DNA from: Gemmatimonadaceae bacterium
GTDB lineage: Bacteria; Gemmatimonadota; Gemmatimonadetes; Gemmatimonadales; Gemmatimonadaceae
Assembly: GCA_036496605.1 (NCBI GenBank)
Contig: DASXKV010000002.1
Coordinates: forward strand, 43,692 to 107,691
DNA: 64,000 nucleotides
Direction: 5' to 3'
Position numbers and translations under genes: made by a program. Numbering within the stretch: position 1 is the first letter of the stretch; every line of letters starts with the position of its first letter. This document shows, piece by piece, positions 1-8,160 of this stretch. Below the pieces are notes generated by a model. It did no database searches. It was not told where the DNA came from and saw nothing but the letters and a program-made list of their open reading frames with translations.

Positions 1-679
1 ACATGCGGAGCTCGCCCTCGCCGACGAGCAACGCCTGAATCGTTGGGACGCGCTCGCGCCCGGCGGCGATGGCACGAACGAAGTTGACCGGATCCTTGTG
101 CGGCACGAGCTGCGCCACCTGAACGACGAGGGGGGCGTTCTGCTTCACGCCTAACGCGAGCAGCGCGTCCGATGACGCGGGAGTAATCCGCCGATGCACA
201 TCGGTGCCGTCGGGGACGATGGCGATCTTCGATGGCTCGATTCCGTCCGCGGCGAGAATATCGGCCACGGCCCGCGAGATGGCGATCACGGCGGCCGCGC
301 GGCCGTACTTCCATTGCGTCCCGAGGTTGCGGCGCAAATGAAAATCGACTCGTCGAGCCGCCACGAGCGGGACACCAGATCCTACGTTCGCGACGGCGGC
401 AAGGCCCAGCGCGTGCGCGGTGTGCGCGTGTATGAGCTCGATGCGACGATTTCTGATGATCCGGCGGAGACGCAGTGCCGCGCGTGGATCGGCCTCGAGG
501 CGCGGATTGCACGAGACGACCTCGAGGCCTGCCTCGCTCGCACGTTGCGCCAATGGCTCGCCTGGTCGCGCGGCAACGATGGACAGATGGCCACGCCGCC
601 CCAGCTCCGCTGCAAGCCAGAGTGCCTGACGCTCGCCGCCGCGCCAACCGCGCTCCGTGTCGATGTGAAGAATGCGCAT
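1..679 (-). CDS. GT4-type glycosyltransferase, C-terminus cut by window edge
   Basis: Reading the minus strand from the ATG at 679 gives an uninterrupted frame to the window edge (about 226 residues). It begins MRILHIDTERGWRGGER, the GT-B N-terminal signature of family 4 glycosyltransferases. Further on are IHAHTAHALG and VPLVAARRVDFHL, then AVIAISRAVADIL and a second Rossmann half opening with VVQVAQLVPHKDP. The family transfers sugars from nucleotide donors to lipid or glycan acceptors at the inner membrane. Substrate cannot be inferred. It is divergent from two GT9 genes across 56 bases, which suggests an envelope-glycan locus. The long opposite-strand frame starting at 194 is a shadow of this gene. 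Confidence 0.85.
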   Translation of the reverse strand, partial: MRILHIDTERGWRGGERQALWLAAELGRRGHLSIVAARPGEPLAQRASEAGLEVVSCNPRLEADPRAALRLRRIIRNRRIELIHAHTAHALGLAAVANVGSGVPLVAARRVDFHLRRNLGTQWKYGRAAAVIAISRAVADILAADGIEPSKIAIVPDGTDVHRRITPASSDALLALGVKQNAPLVVQVAQLVPHKDPVNFVRAIAAGRERVPTIQALLVGEGELRM

Positions 680-735
680 CAGAGTGTGATCGCAGGCTGC
701 GAGCGGGGAATGGCTGAAGTTAGCTTTGTCGTCGC

Positions 736-1701
736 ATGTCCGTCGACCGCATACTCATCGTCAGTCTCGACAACCTTGGCGACACGGTGTTCGCGTCCGC
801 GCTCGCGCCACCACTGCGTGAGCGCTTTCCGCAGGCAACACTCGATATCTGGTGCAAAGACTATGCAGCCGACGTCGCCCGGCTCGTTCCAGGAGTATCC
901 GACGTGATCGCATCCGATCCGTTTTGGGACCGAGCCCCAGGCCGAAGCAAGGGGTCGAAGGCATCGTTCTTTCGAGCGATGAAACGCGTGCGCGCCAAAC
1001 GCTACGATGTCGCCGTGCTCGCCGCCGCACCGTGGCGAACGGCGGCCGCGGTGGCGGCAACGAGAATTCCAACGCGCATTGGTCTGCGTCGCCGAAAGAA
1101 TCGCGCGTTCCTCACCGAAGCGCTGCCTGACGAGAATCCACGCGAGCCGGTGATGTCCGAGCTCGCGCGTCTTCTCGAGCCACTTGGCATCAGAGCTGGC
1201 CCGCTTCGCTACCGACTCGACGCGTCGTCGTTGAGCCCACGACGCGCTCGTCTTGCCGCGAAGATCGCGTCGCCCTACGCCGCTCTGCACCCATTTGCCA
1301 GCAAGGAGAATCGGTGCGTCGCCGTCCCGGTGTGGATCGAGCTCGCGCGACAACTTGGCGCGCGCGGATCGAACGTTCTCTGGGTCGGCAGTGCGAGCGA
1401 GCTCGAGGCGTTTCGCGCCACGGCCAACGATCCGACGTGGCGATACGTCGATCGCGACAGCGATGGTTCGCTCGCCGACACTGCGGCCGCCGTCGCGGGC
1501 GCTGCGCTTTTCGTCGGACATGATTCGGGGCCACTTCATATCGCCGGCGCGTTTGGCGTGCCCGTGGTCGGCATCTTCGCTCCTGGTGAGCCGCTGCGCA
1601 CCTTCCCGCAAGGCATCGGACCCTCACGCATGTTGGCTCGTCCGTCGCCGGTCGGGATTGCCGCCGAGGACATCCTCCGCGAAGTCGACGCGCTGCGATG
1701 A
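736..1701 (+). CDS. GT9 family (heptosyltransferase-like) glycosyltransferase
   Basis: A 321-residue protein of the ADP-heptose:LPS heptosyltransferase family. The N-terminus RILIVSLDNLGDTVFASAL is the typical GT9 opening (normally GDxxxxTP). Near residues 258-275 lies FVGHDSGPLHIAGAFG, the conserved D-S/T-G-P-x-H-x-A donor-binding motif, followed by VVGIFAP. The likely role is sugar transfer to a lipopolysaccharide-like or surface glycan on the cytoplasmic face of the inner membrane. The stop overlaps the start of a second GT9 gene as ATGA, so the two are translationally coupled. The exact sugar and acceptor are unknown. Confidence 0.88.
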   Translation: MSVDRILIVSLDNLGDTVFASALAPPLRERFPQATLDIWCKDYAADVARLVPGVSDVIASDPFWDRAPGRSKGSKASFFRAMKRVRAKRYDVAVLAAAPWRTAAAVAATRIPTRIGLRRRKNRAFLTEALPDENPREPVMSELARLLEPLGIRAGPLRYRLDASSLSPRRARLAAKIASPYAALHPFASKENRCVAVPVWIELARQLGARGSNVLWVGSASELEAFRATANDPTWRYVDRDSDGSLADTAAAVAGAALFVGHDSGPLHIAGAFGVPVVGIFAPGEPLRTFPQGIGPSRMLARPSPVGIAAEDILREVDALR

Positions 1702-2735
1702 AGGTCGTGAATCTGGATCGCATCTGCATCGTGATGATGAGCGCCGTCGGCGACGCGGTGCACGTGCTTCCCGTGCTTCACGCGCTCCACCGACACTCTC
1801 CAGAGACACGCGTCACCTGGGTGTTGCAACCCGGACCGGCGACACTCGTCCGCGGGCATGAGCACGTCGATGAGATTATCCTCTTTGATCGCTCGAAGGG
1901 CTGGCGCGCGTTCACCGATGTCCGACGTGAGCTCTCGACGCGGCAGTTCGATGTCGTCCTCGATTTCCAGGTGTACTTCAAGGCCGGGATGGTCACATCC
2001 TTCACGAATGCTCCCGTGAAGCTCGGCTTCGATCGCGCGCGTGCGCGTGACCTCAATTGGCTGTTCACATCCGATCGCATTCCGCCGCACGCGCCGCAGC
2101 ACGTCCAGGACCAGTACCTCGAATTCCTCACCGCGCTGGGAATACCTAACGAGAACGTCGCCTGGGAGCTCGGGCCGTGGCCTGGCGAGCGTCAGTGGCA
2201 ACGGGAGTTCTTCGCACCGCTCGATCGGCCAGCCGCGGCGATCGTCGTTGCGACGAGCAAGCCGCAGAAAGACTGGCTGCCCGAGCGTTGGGCGGGAGTC
2301 GCCGACGCCCTGTACCATGAGTTTGGGCTCCAGCCGGTGCTCGTGGGCGGCCGCACGGAGCGCGAATTGGCGGCCGAGCGCGTGATCATGGAACACGCGC
2401 GACAAAAGCCGGTCTCCGCGCTCGGAAGCGGGCTTCGGAACCTGGTCGGCATACTCGACGGCTCGGCGCTCGTCCTCGCTCCAGACACCGGGCCACTGCA
2501 CATGGCCGTGGCGCTCGACCGGCCGGTGATCAGCTTGATGGGTTACACAAATCCAAAGCGAACCGGCCCATATCGACGTTTCCATGATCTCATCATCGAC
2601 GCGTACGGCGAGCCTGGCGAAAACTACCCGATCTCGATGGAGAATCGCGAGGATCGGATGCCGCGCATCTCGGTGCGCGACGTTCTCGAGCGCGTCGAGC
2701 GCTGGCGGACTCGTTATGCCGTCCCGTCCCGATGA
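1698..2735 (+). CDS. second GT9 family (heptosyltransferase-like) glycosyltransferase
   Basis: A 345-residue GT9 paralogue coupled to the preceding one by a 4-base overlap. It has the opening RICIVMMSAVGDAVHVLP and the C-terminal signature LAPDTGPLHMAVALDRP, followed by GYTNPKRTGPYRRF, which resembles the acceptor/donor loop of LPS heptosyltransferases. The two adjacent GT9 genes probably add successive residues to the same oligosaccharide. The 3' end overlaps the convergent maf gene by 22 bases, so both coding sequences share DNA on opposite strands. Family assignment is firm; substrate is not known. Confidence 0.88.
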   Translation: MKVVNLDRICIVMMSAVGDAVHVLPVLHALHRHSPETRVTWVLQPGPATLVRGHEHVDEIILFDRSKGWRAFTDVRRELSTRQFDVVLDFQVYFKAGMVTSFTNAPVKLGFDRARARDLNWLFTSDRIPPHAPQHVQDQYLEFLTALGIPNENVAWELGPWPGERQWQREFFAPLDRPAAAIVVATSKPQKDWLPERWAGVADALYHEFGLQPVLVGGRTERELAAERVIMEHARQKPVSALGSGLRNLVGILDGSALVLAPDTGPLHMAVALDRPVISLMGYTNPKRTGPYRRFHDLIIDAYGEPGENYPISMENREDRMPRISVRDVLERVERWRTRYAVPSR

Positions 2736-3349
2736 CCCGCGCGCAACGGCCCAAACTCGTAAACGAGCCCCAACGACTCGAGCAGCCGGGCGAGCCGATT
2801 CAGCGGCAGTCCCATCACCGCGAAATAATCGCCGTCGACACGCTCGACGATGGTCGCACCGTACCCCTGGATACCGTAGGCCCCTGCTTTGTCCATCGGC
2901 TCGCGCGTCGCGATGTAGGCCGCGATGTCCTGATCGGAGAGCGTCCGAAAGGTCACGGCCACTTCCTCGACGTCGGAGAGCATCCGACCGTTCCAGCTCG
3001 CCGCGACGGCCGTGATCACGATGTGTGAGCGCCCGCTCAACCGTCGCAGCATGCGAGCCGCCTCGCCGTCATCTCGTGGCTTGCCAAGGACGTCGTCATC
3101 GACGACGACAATGGTGTCGCTACCAATGGTCACCGCGCCGGGCGCGGTGATCGCCGCTGCTTTGCCGCGCGCCAGGCGCTCGGCGTGCTCACGCGGCACC
3201 TCGCCGGCGAGATATCGCTCGTCGATGTTCGCGGGCCGCACCTCATGCGGTATGCCGATCAGCGTCAGCAGGTCGCGTCGCCGCGGCGACTGCGAGGCAA
3301 GAACGACGGGAACCAGATCGCCGTTAGGCGACGACCGGCGCTTTATCAT
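2714..3349 (-). CDS. maf: Maf family nucleoside triphosphate pyrophosphatase
   Basis: A 211-residue cytoplasmic house-cleaning enzyme that hydrolyses non-canonical or modified nucleoside triphosphates to the monophosphate. The Maf signature LASQSPRRRDLL lies at about residues 17-28. It is followed by the R-P-A-N-I-D-E region, ARGKAAAI and GSDTIVVVDD, then KAGAYGIQGYGA near residue 156; all are hallmark positions. The ATG overlaps the dtd stop in ATGA, so dtd and maf form a two-gene proofreading operon. The C-terminal coding end overlaps the convergent GT9 gene by 22 bases. One of the GTTAGGC heptamers lies near its 5' end, encoding Pro-Asn as CCT-AAC. Confidence 0.93.
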   Translation of the reverse strand: MIKRRSSPNGDLVPVVLASQSPRRRDLLTLIGIPHEVRPANIDERYLAGEVPREHAERLARGKAAAITAPGAVTIGSDTIVVVDDDVLGKPRDDGEAARMLRRLSGRSHIVITAVAASWNGRMLSDVEEVAVTFRTLSDQDIAAYIATREPMDKAGAYGIQGYGATIVERVDGDYFAVMGLPLNRLARLLESLGLVYEFGPLRAGHRDGTA

Positions 3350-3795
3350 CGCTCGAGCCAGAGAGTGACCGGACCGTCGTTCACCAGGTCGACGTCCATC
3401 ATTGCGCCGAACTCGCCCGTCGCCACCGTAACGCCCTTCTCGCGCAGCAGCGCAACGAAGCGGTCGTACAGGGGAATGGCCGTCTCCGGCCGCGCGGCAT
3501 CGATGAAGCTCGGACGGCGACCCTTCGCCGCGTCGCCGTAGAGCGTGAACTGCGAAACGACGAGGAGCTCGCCGCCAACGTCGCCAAGCGCGAGGTTCAT
3601 CTTATCCTCGGCATCAGCGAAGAGGCGAAGCCCGACGACCTTGTCAGCCATCCAGGCAACGCGTGAGTCGTCGTCCGCATGCGTGAAGCCGACAAGCAGT
3701 AGAAAGCCGCGGCCGATGTGTCCAGCCTGACGGATCGCACCGCCCTCGCGGATTCGTACTTCGGCGCGGGAGACGCGCTGCAAGAGAACACGCAT
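3346..3795 (-). CDS. dtd: D-aminoacyl-tRNA deacylase
   Basis: About 149 residues, the normal DTD length. The enzyme removes D-amino acids wrongly attached to tRNA. The start is placed at the internal ATG giving MRVLLQRVSRAEV, the family's standard N-terminus, rather than at the ATG 15 bases upstream. The catalytic cross-subunit motifs are present: VVSQFTLYGD (the S-Q-F-T signature) and NDGPVTLWLER at the C-terminus (the Gly-Pro motif). It is coupled to maf by a 4-base overlap. Both genes clean up aberrant metabolites, a sensible pairing. Confidence 0.95.
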   Translation of the reverse strand: MRVLLQRVSRAEVRIREGGAIRQAGHIGRGFLLLVGFTHADDDSRVAWMADKVVGLRLFADAEDKMNLALGDVGGELLVVSQFTLYGDAAKGRRPSFIDAARPETAIPLYDRFVALLREKGVTVATGEFGAMMDVDLVNDGPVTLWLER

Positions 3796-3912
3796 GAATT
3801 CGTCAGGCACCCGGTGCTCAGTTGAGCCAAGATAGCGAGTACGATCGACGGCCGCCGATTGCCCTGTATAGGGTGCTTGCCACGCCCGAACCGCTACGTC
3901 ACCTTCCTGCTC

Positions 3913-5811
3913 ATGTCGTTACCCAGGCCCGATGCTCGTGGAACCGAGCGAGGCCGCGCGCCGTCATCGCTCTCGCAAACGGTCGATGTGGAGACGCCGG
4001 AGCTCGTCGTCTTCTCGTACACGATCGCGGGTGTGGGATCGCGCGCGCTGGCCGCGCTGATCGATACCCTGATCATCTTCGGCATCATCGTCGCAATCAT
4101 GCTCACGCTCGTCGGGCTCGCACCGTCGGAGTCTGGTTCTGCGGAAAAGTCTGGTGTGTTCGACGCCTGGGCGCTGGCTATCGTGTCGATCGCGATCTTC
4201 TGCGTGCTCTGGGGTTATTACATCCTCTTCGAAGGCCTGGCCGACGGACAGACGCCCGGCAAGCGGCTCCTCCGACTGCGCGTCGTTCGTGATGGTGGCT
4301 ACTCGGTAACGTTCGGCGCGTCGGCAGTCCGGAATCTCATTCGGCTGGTCGACATTCAACCGTTCGGCACGTACGCGGTTGGAATGCTCAGCATCATTTT
4401 CTCGAAGCAGGGCAAGCGCCTTGGCGACGTCGTTGCCGGAACGATCGTCGTCCGTGAAGCGCTGGTGAGACAGCTCGCGCCGATCGAAGTCGACGCACCG
4501 GCCGAGGCTGCAGCGCCGCTGGAAGCGGCGCTCACCGAGGACGAATTCGTCGTGCTCGAGCGCTTCATGGATCGGCGGACAATGCTCGACGCTGACCGCC
4601 GCGTTGCTCTGGCATCCCAATTGGCGATTCGGCTCGCGAGCGCCCTGCCGGCCAACGAAGCCGGGCTCGGCGACGGAAGCGCTGATCTCGGCCGATTGGC
4701 TCGGTTGTACGATACCGAGCGCGCGGCCCGCGCCCGCGGCGCCGCCGCGCGCCAGCAGCGTGGTGCGGCTCGCGAGCGCAACGTCCTCGTGGCCACGCGT
4801 TCGCCGCGCTGGAACGCGTTCGCCGCGCGCCTGGCCGACGCACAGCGTCGCGGCCTGCGATCGTTCGGCGAGGACGGCGTGCGCGAGTTCGTCTCGGAAT
4901 ACCGGGATCTTGCGTCGGATATGGCGCGCCTGCGTACGGCCGCGCAGGGGCGCGAGACACCGGAACTCTTCTACCTCAGCCGATTACTCGCCGGTGCGCA
5001 CAATTTGCTCTATCGCGGACGTGCCCTCACGCTGACGGACGTGGTGCGGGTCGTCGCGATCGAAGCGCCCCGGGAGGTCCGGCGCTCCTGGCGCCCGATC
5101 CTGCTCGCCGCCGCGCTGCTCTTCGGCCCGGGACTCATCGCCTACGAGGCGGTCGTTAGGCAGCCAGCGGTCGCGTCAACGTTCATCCCGTCCGGGATGC
5201 TCGACCGGGCCGAAGAGGGTGTGCGCCGGGCAAAGGAGCACACGGGCTACATACGCGATCCGGAAATCTTCAGGCCGACGATGGCGAGCCAGATCATCAG
5301 CAATAACGTGCAGGTGACTTTCGGTGTCTTCGCTGCCGGCATCACCGCGGGGATCGGCACGCTGTTCCTGCTCGTGCTGAACGGCGTCAGCCTCGGCGGC
5401 GTGATGGGGTTGTATCAGTCAAAGGGAATCATCAAGCTCATCCTCGCGTTCGTAGCGCCGCACGGCGTGCTCGAGCTGAGTGCGGTGTGTATCGCCGGTG
5501 GAGCGGGGTTCCTGCTGGCGGCAGCGCTGCTGTTGCCGGGGCGACGAACACGAAAGCGCGCGCTCGTCGAGAACAGCCAGCGCGCGATTCGCCTCGTCGC
5601 GGCCGCGGCGGTGCTGCTGCTCGTCGCCGGCTCGCTCGAGGGCTTCGTGTCGCCGATTCCGACGTGGCCGCTGAGTGCGAAGCTTGCCGTCTCTGGGGCG
5701 ACATTGGTGCTGCTGGTGTTGTATCTCAGTTCTGGCCGCGAGCGCCCAACCGTGACGATTCCGACCGACGAATCGGCGGATGTGCAGGCGGAATTGTTGT
5801 CGTTGGGGTAA
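3913..5811 (+). CDS. RDD domain - SpoIIM domain fusion membrane protein
   Basis: About 632 residues from the ATG giving MSLPRPDARG; an in-frame ATG 54 bases upstream would add a poor leader. Residues about 30-190 are an RDD domain with membrane helices (SRALAALIDTLIIF, GQTPGKRLLRLRVV). A soluble Arg/Ala-rich middle of about 220 residues follows. The last 200 residues are a stage II sporulation protein M domain (NNVQVTFGVFAAG, APHGVLELSAVC, GGAGF). These two domains are usually separate neighbouring genes, for example mycobacterial Rv3695 and Rv3694c. The gene converges on a DUF58-MoxR operon, so it belongs to that system. SpoIIM here does not imply sporulation. The biochemical role is unknown. 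Confidence 0.85.
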   Translation: MSLPRPDARGTERGRAPSSLSQTVDVETPELVVFSYTIAGVGSRALAALIDTLIIFGIIVAIMLTLVGLAPSESGSAEKSGVFDAWALAIVSIAIFCVLWGYYILFEGLADGQTPGKRLLRLRVVRDGGYSVTFGASAVRNLIRLVDIQPFGTYAVGMLSIIFSKQGKRLGDVVAGTIVVREALVRQLAPIEVDAPAEAAAPLEAALTEDEFVVLERFMDRRTMLDADRRVALASQLAIRLASALPANEAGLGDGSADLGRLARLYDTERAARARGAAARQQRGAARERNVLVATRSPRWNAFAARLADAQRRGLRSFGEDGVREFVSEYRDLASDMARLRTAAQGRETPELFYLSRLLAGAHNLLYRGRALTLTDVVRVVAIEAPREVRRSWRPILLAAALLFGPGLIAYEAVVRQPAVASTFIPSGMLDRAEEGVRRAKEHTGYIRDPEIFRPTMASQIISNNVQVTFGVFAAGITAGIGTLFLLVLNGVSLGGVMGLYQSKGIIKLILAFVAPHGVLELSAVCIAGGAGFLLAAALLLPGRRTRKRALVENSQRAIRLVAAAAVLLLVAGSLEGFVSPIPTWPLSAKLAVSGATLVLLVLYLSSGRERPTVTIPTDESADVQAELLSLG

Positions 5812-5828
5812 TCGCGTGGAACGGCCGC

Positions 5829-7154
5829 TCAGAGCGTGCCGCGCGCCTTGATCTCCAGATACCGGTTCACGACGGCGGCCGTCATCGTGGCGGGCGAGAC
5901 GTCGAGGACGGTGACGCCCGCGGCGCGCATGCGCTCCAGCGCCTCGGCGCGCGCGGTGATGAGCTCCTCGGCGGCGGCGCTTTCGTAAAGCGTTTGCTCA
6001 TTTGCCGACGACGGCTTTGCGGCGACGTCGATGGCGTCGTTGCGAAGTGCGACGACGACCACCAGGTGACGTGCCGCACTCCGCGCCACGTGGGCGATGA
6101 GCGCCCGCGACGCCCGCGCGTCGATCACGTCCGTGAAGAACACCATGAGTGCACGCCGACGTTGTCGCACCGCGAGAAAACGGAACGCTGCGGCGTAATC
6201 GGGCTCGGTGAGGGTGGCCTGCACGGGAACGAGTGCATTTCGCACAGCGCGTAACGCCGGCTGGCCGCGCTGCGCCGGGACGAACGCGCGGACCTCGTCG
6301 TCGAAAACCAGCACGCCGACCCGGTCGCCTGCTCCGGCGGCGACATCAGTGAGGACCAACGCCGCGGAAAGCGCGTGTTCGAATCGCGTGAACGTGCCGG
6401 CAAGCTGCGTCATGGAACGGCCGGCGTCGATCAGGCAGAACACAGTCTGCGATTGCTCGACAGTGAACTCCCGCGTGATCGTCTTCGCTCGACGCGCGGT
6501 CGCTTTCCAGTCGATGTGCCGCGGATCGTCGCCGACCACGTACTCGCGGAGGTTCGCGAAGCTGCGCCCCTCCCCGTGTCGCCTAACGGCGCGAACACCG
6601 GCCTCGTACAGGCGATGCTGAATCGCCAATAGCCGGAAGCGGCGAACGCTCGCCACCGATGGCGTGACGAGGATCGAGTCGTCAGGAAGCCAGCGCAGCC
6701 GGCGTGCCATCAAACCGACGCGCGTGCGCACGCGCAGGGCGATCGGGCCTAATGCGAACCGCCCGCGAACCGCGCCAGCAATCGGCACGGTGAGCCGGGT
6801 GGATCCTCGTGCCGGCACGTCGAGCTCGTGAGTGACGGCGCCTCCCGCGACACCAACTGGAAGGTCGTCTTCGAGACGTGCCCGCAACGGCATGCCCCAG
6901 CGCGAGCGGACCACATACTCCCCCTCGAGATGATCGCCGATCCCGACACTCGACGGCAGCGTGCGCTCGACGGCAATGTCGTTGAAGGATGGTAGTGCGA
7001 TCGCGTCGACGACGACCGCGAGGAAAAGCGCCACCGCGGTCACGAGAATGCTGACCCGGCCGATCGTTCCCGGGATGAGCCAGAGCGGTGCGAGCACCGC
7101 GACGATCAGGGCGAGCCGAGGCTCCGGAGTGAGCTGCAGCAGCAGCGGCCGCAC
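5829..7154 (-). CDS. DUF58 domain protein (MoxR-associated, vWA-like)
   Basis: A 441-residue protein with two N-terminal membrane helices and a C-terminal DUF58/vWA-like domain. The diagnostic stretch reads EGRSFANLREYVVGDD followed by RHIDWKATARR, then a metal-site-like DAGRSM after a buried strand. It is the last gene of the minus-strand set DUF4129-DUF4350-MoxR-DUF58, with a 10-base gap to moxR. The start is GTG. DUF58 proteins accompany MoxR AAA+ ATPases and are thought to act as membrane-anchored partners in assembling or activating envelope or metal-dependent complexes; no specific client is evident here. Confidence 0.88.
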   Translation of the reverse strand: MRPLLLQLTPEPRLALIVAVLAPLWLIPGTIGRVSILVTAVALFLAVVVDAIALPSFNDIAVERTLPSSVGIGDHLEGEYVVRSRWGMPLRARLEDDLPVGVAGGAVTHELDVPARGSTRLTVPIAGAVRGRFALGPIALRVRTRVGLMARRLRWLPDDSILVTPSVASVRRFRLLAIQHRLYEAGVRAVRRHGEGRSFANLREYVVGDDPRHIDWKATARRAKTITREFTVEQSQTVFCLIDAGRSMTQLAGTFTRFEHALSAALVLTDVAAGAGDRVGVLVFDDEVRAFVPAQRGQPALRAVRNALVPVQATLTEPDYAAAFRFLAVRQRRRALMVFFTDVIDARASRALIAHVARSAARHLVVVVALRNDAIDVAAKPSSANEQTLYESAAAEELITARAEALERMRAAGVTVLDVSPATMTAAVVNRYLEIKARGTL

Positions 7155-7164
7155 CGTCAGCCAC

Positions 7165-8160
7165 TCATTGGGGCGCAGGCACCCGCGATACCAAGGCGCC
7201 GAGCACGTCGTCTGGCGTCCGGCCTTCGACCTCGAGCTCCGGCGCCAGCGTGATCCGGTGCCGCAACACGCTCGCGACGCGCCCTTTGACGTCGTCCGGC
7301 ACGACGTAATCTCGGGCCTCGAGCACGGCGCCGGCGCGTGCCGCGCGCATGAGAGCGACTGATGCGCGCGGCGAGGCGCCTAACGAAATCGACGTCTCAC
7401 CACGGGTGGCGCGCGTGATGGCTGCGATATACTGTCGAACTTCGGGCGCGACTTTCACCCCGTCGACGAGCGTGCGAATCTGATGGGCAGCCCCGTCGCC
7501 AACCACCGTTGGCACGATGACGTCGGTGGCTCGCTCGGGATCGAAACCGGCCTCATGCTGCGCCAGCATCGCCAGCTCTGCTTCGGCCGACGGATATCCC
7601 ATCACCGTCTTGAGGAGGAACCGATCGAGCTGCGCCTCAGGAAGCGGATACGTGCCCTCGTGCTCCACCGGGTTCTGCGTTGCAAAAACTGTAAACAGGG
7701 AATCGAGTGGCCGCGTGCATCCGTCGACGGTGACCTGGCGCTCCGCCATCGCCTCGAGCAGCGCCGCCTGCGTCTTGGCGGGCGCGCGATTGATCTCATC
7801 GGCGAGCAGGACGTCGGTGAATACCGGTCCAGGGTGAAACTCGAATCCCTTTGCTGGATCGCGCAACATGCTCACACCGGTGACGTCCGACGGCATGAGG
7901 TCGGGCGTGAATTGAATGCGCGCGAACTTGAGGCCAAGCGCTGCCGAGAGCGTACGAACGAGCAGCGTTTTGGCAGTGCCGGGAACGCCCTCGATGAGCA
8001 GATGGCCGCGTGCGAGAAACGCAACGAGCGCGTCTTCGATTGCCGCGTCCTGGCCAACGATGCGCGATGCCACTGCTTCGCGGACGCGCGCGAGGAGCGC
8101 CGCGCCCTCCTCGCGTGCCGCTGGTACCGGCGCGGCTCCATGGTCCGATGTGACGGTCAT
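7165..8160 (-). CDS. MoxR family AAA+ ATPase
   Basis: A 331-residue AAA+ ATPase. Walker A is GVPGTAKTLLV (about residues 59-69) and Walker B plus following motif is LLADEINRAPAKTQ, with the usual MoxR continuation ALLEAMAERQVTVDG. Sensor-region motifs FATQNPVEHEGTYPLPEAQLDR are also present. MoxR ATPases are chaperones for vWA/DUF58 partner proteins. The start overlaps the stop of the DUF4350 gene as ATGA. A GTTAGGC heptamer lies in frame as TTA-GGC (Leu-Gly) in the C-terminal lid domain. Family is certain, client unknown. Confidence 0.95.
   Translation of the reverse strand: MTVTSDHGAAPVPAAREEGAALLARVREAVASRIVGQDAAIEDALVAFLARGHLLIEGVPGTAKTLLVRTLSAALGLKFARIQFTPDLMPSDVTGVSMLRDPAKGFEFHPGPVFTDVLLADEINRAPAKTQAALLEAMAERQVTVDGCTRPLDSLFTVFATQNPVEHEGTYPLPEAQLDRFLLKTVMGYPSAEAELAMLAQHEAGFDPERATDVIVPTVVGDGAAHQIRTLVDGVKVAPEVRQYIAAITRATRGETSISLGASPRASVALMRAARAGAVLEARDYVVPDDVKGRVASVLRHRITLAPELEVEGRTPDDVLGALVSRVPAPQ

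Noticed and set aside
679..1611. 310-residue open frame on the minus strand opposite the GT9 gene
   Set aside because: It is antisense to a clear glycosyltransferase, has an Arg-rich composition and no family motif. Long antisense frames are expected at this GC content.
3913..5811. Evidence of sporulation
   Set aside because: SpoIIM-type domains occur widely in non-sporulating bacteria next to RDD and MoxR genes; no other sporulation gene is present.
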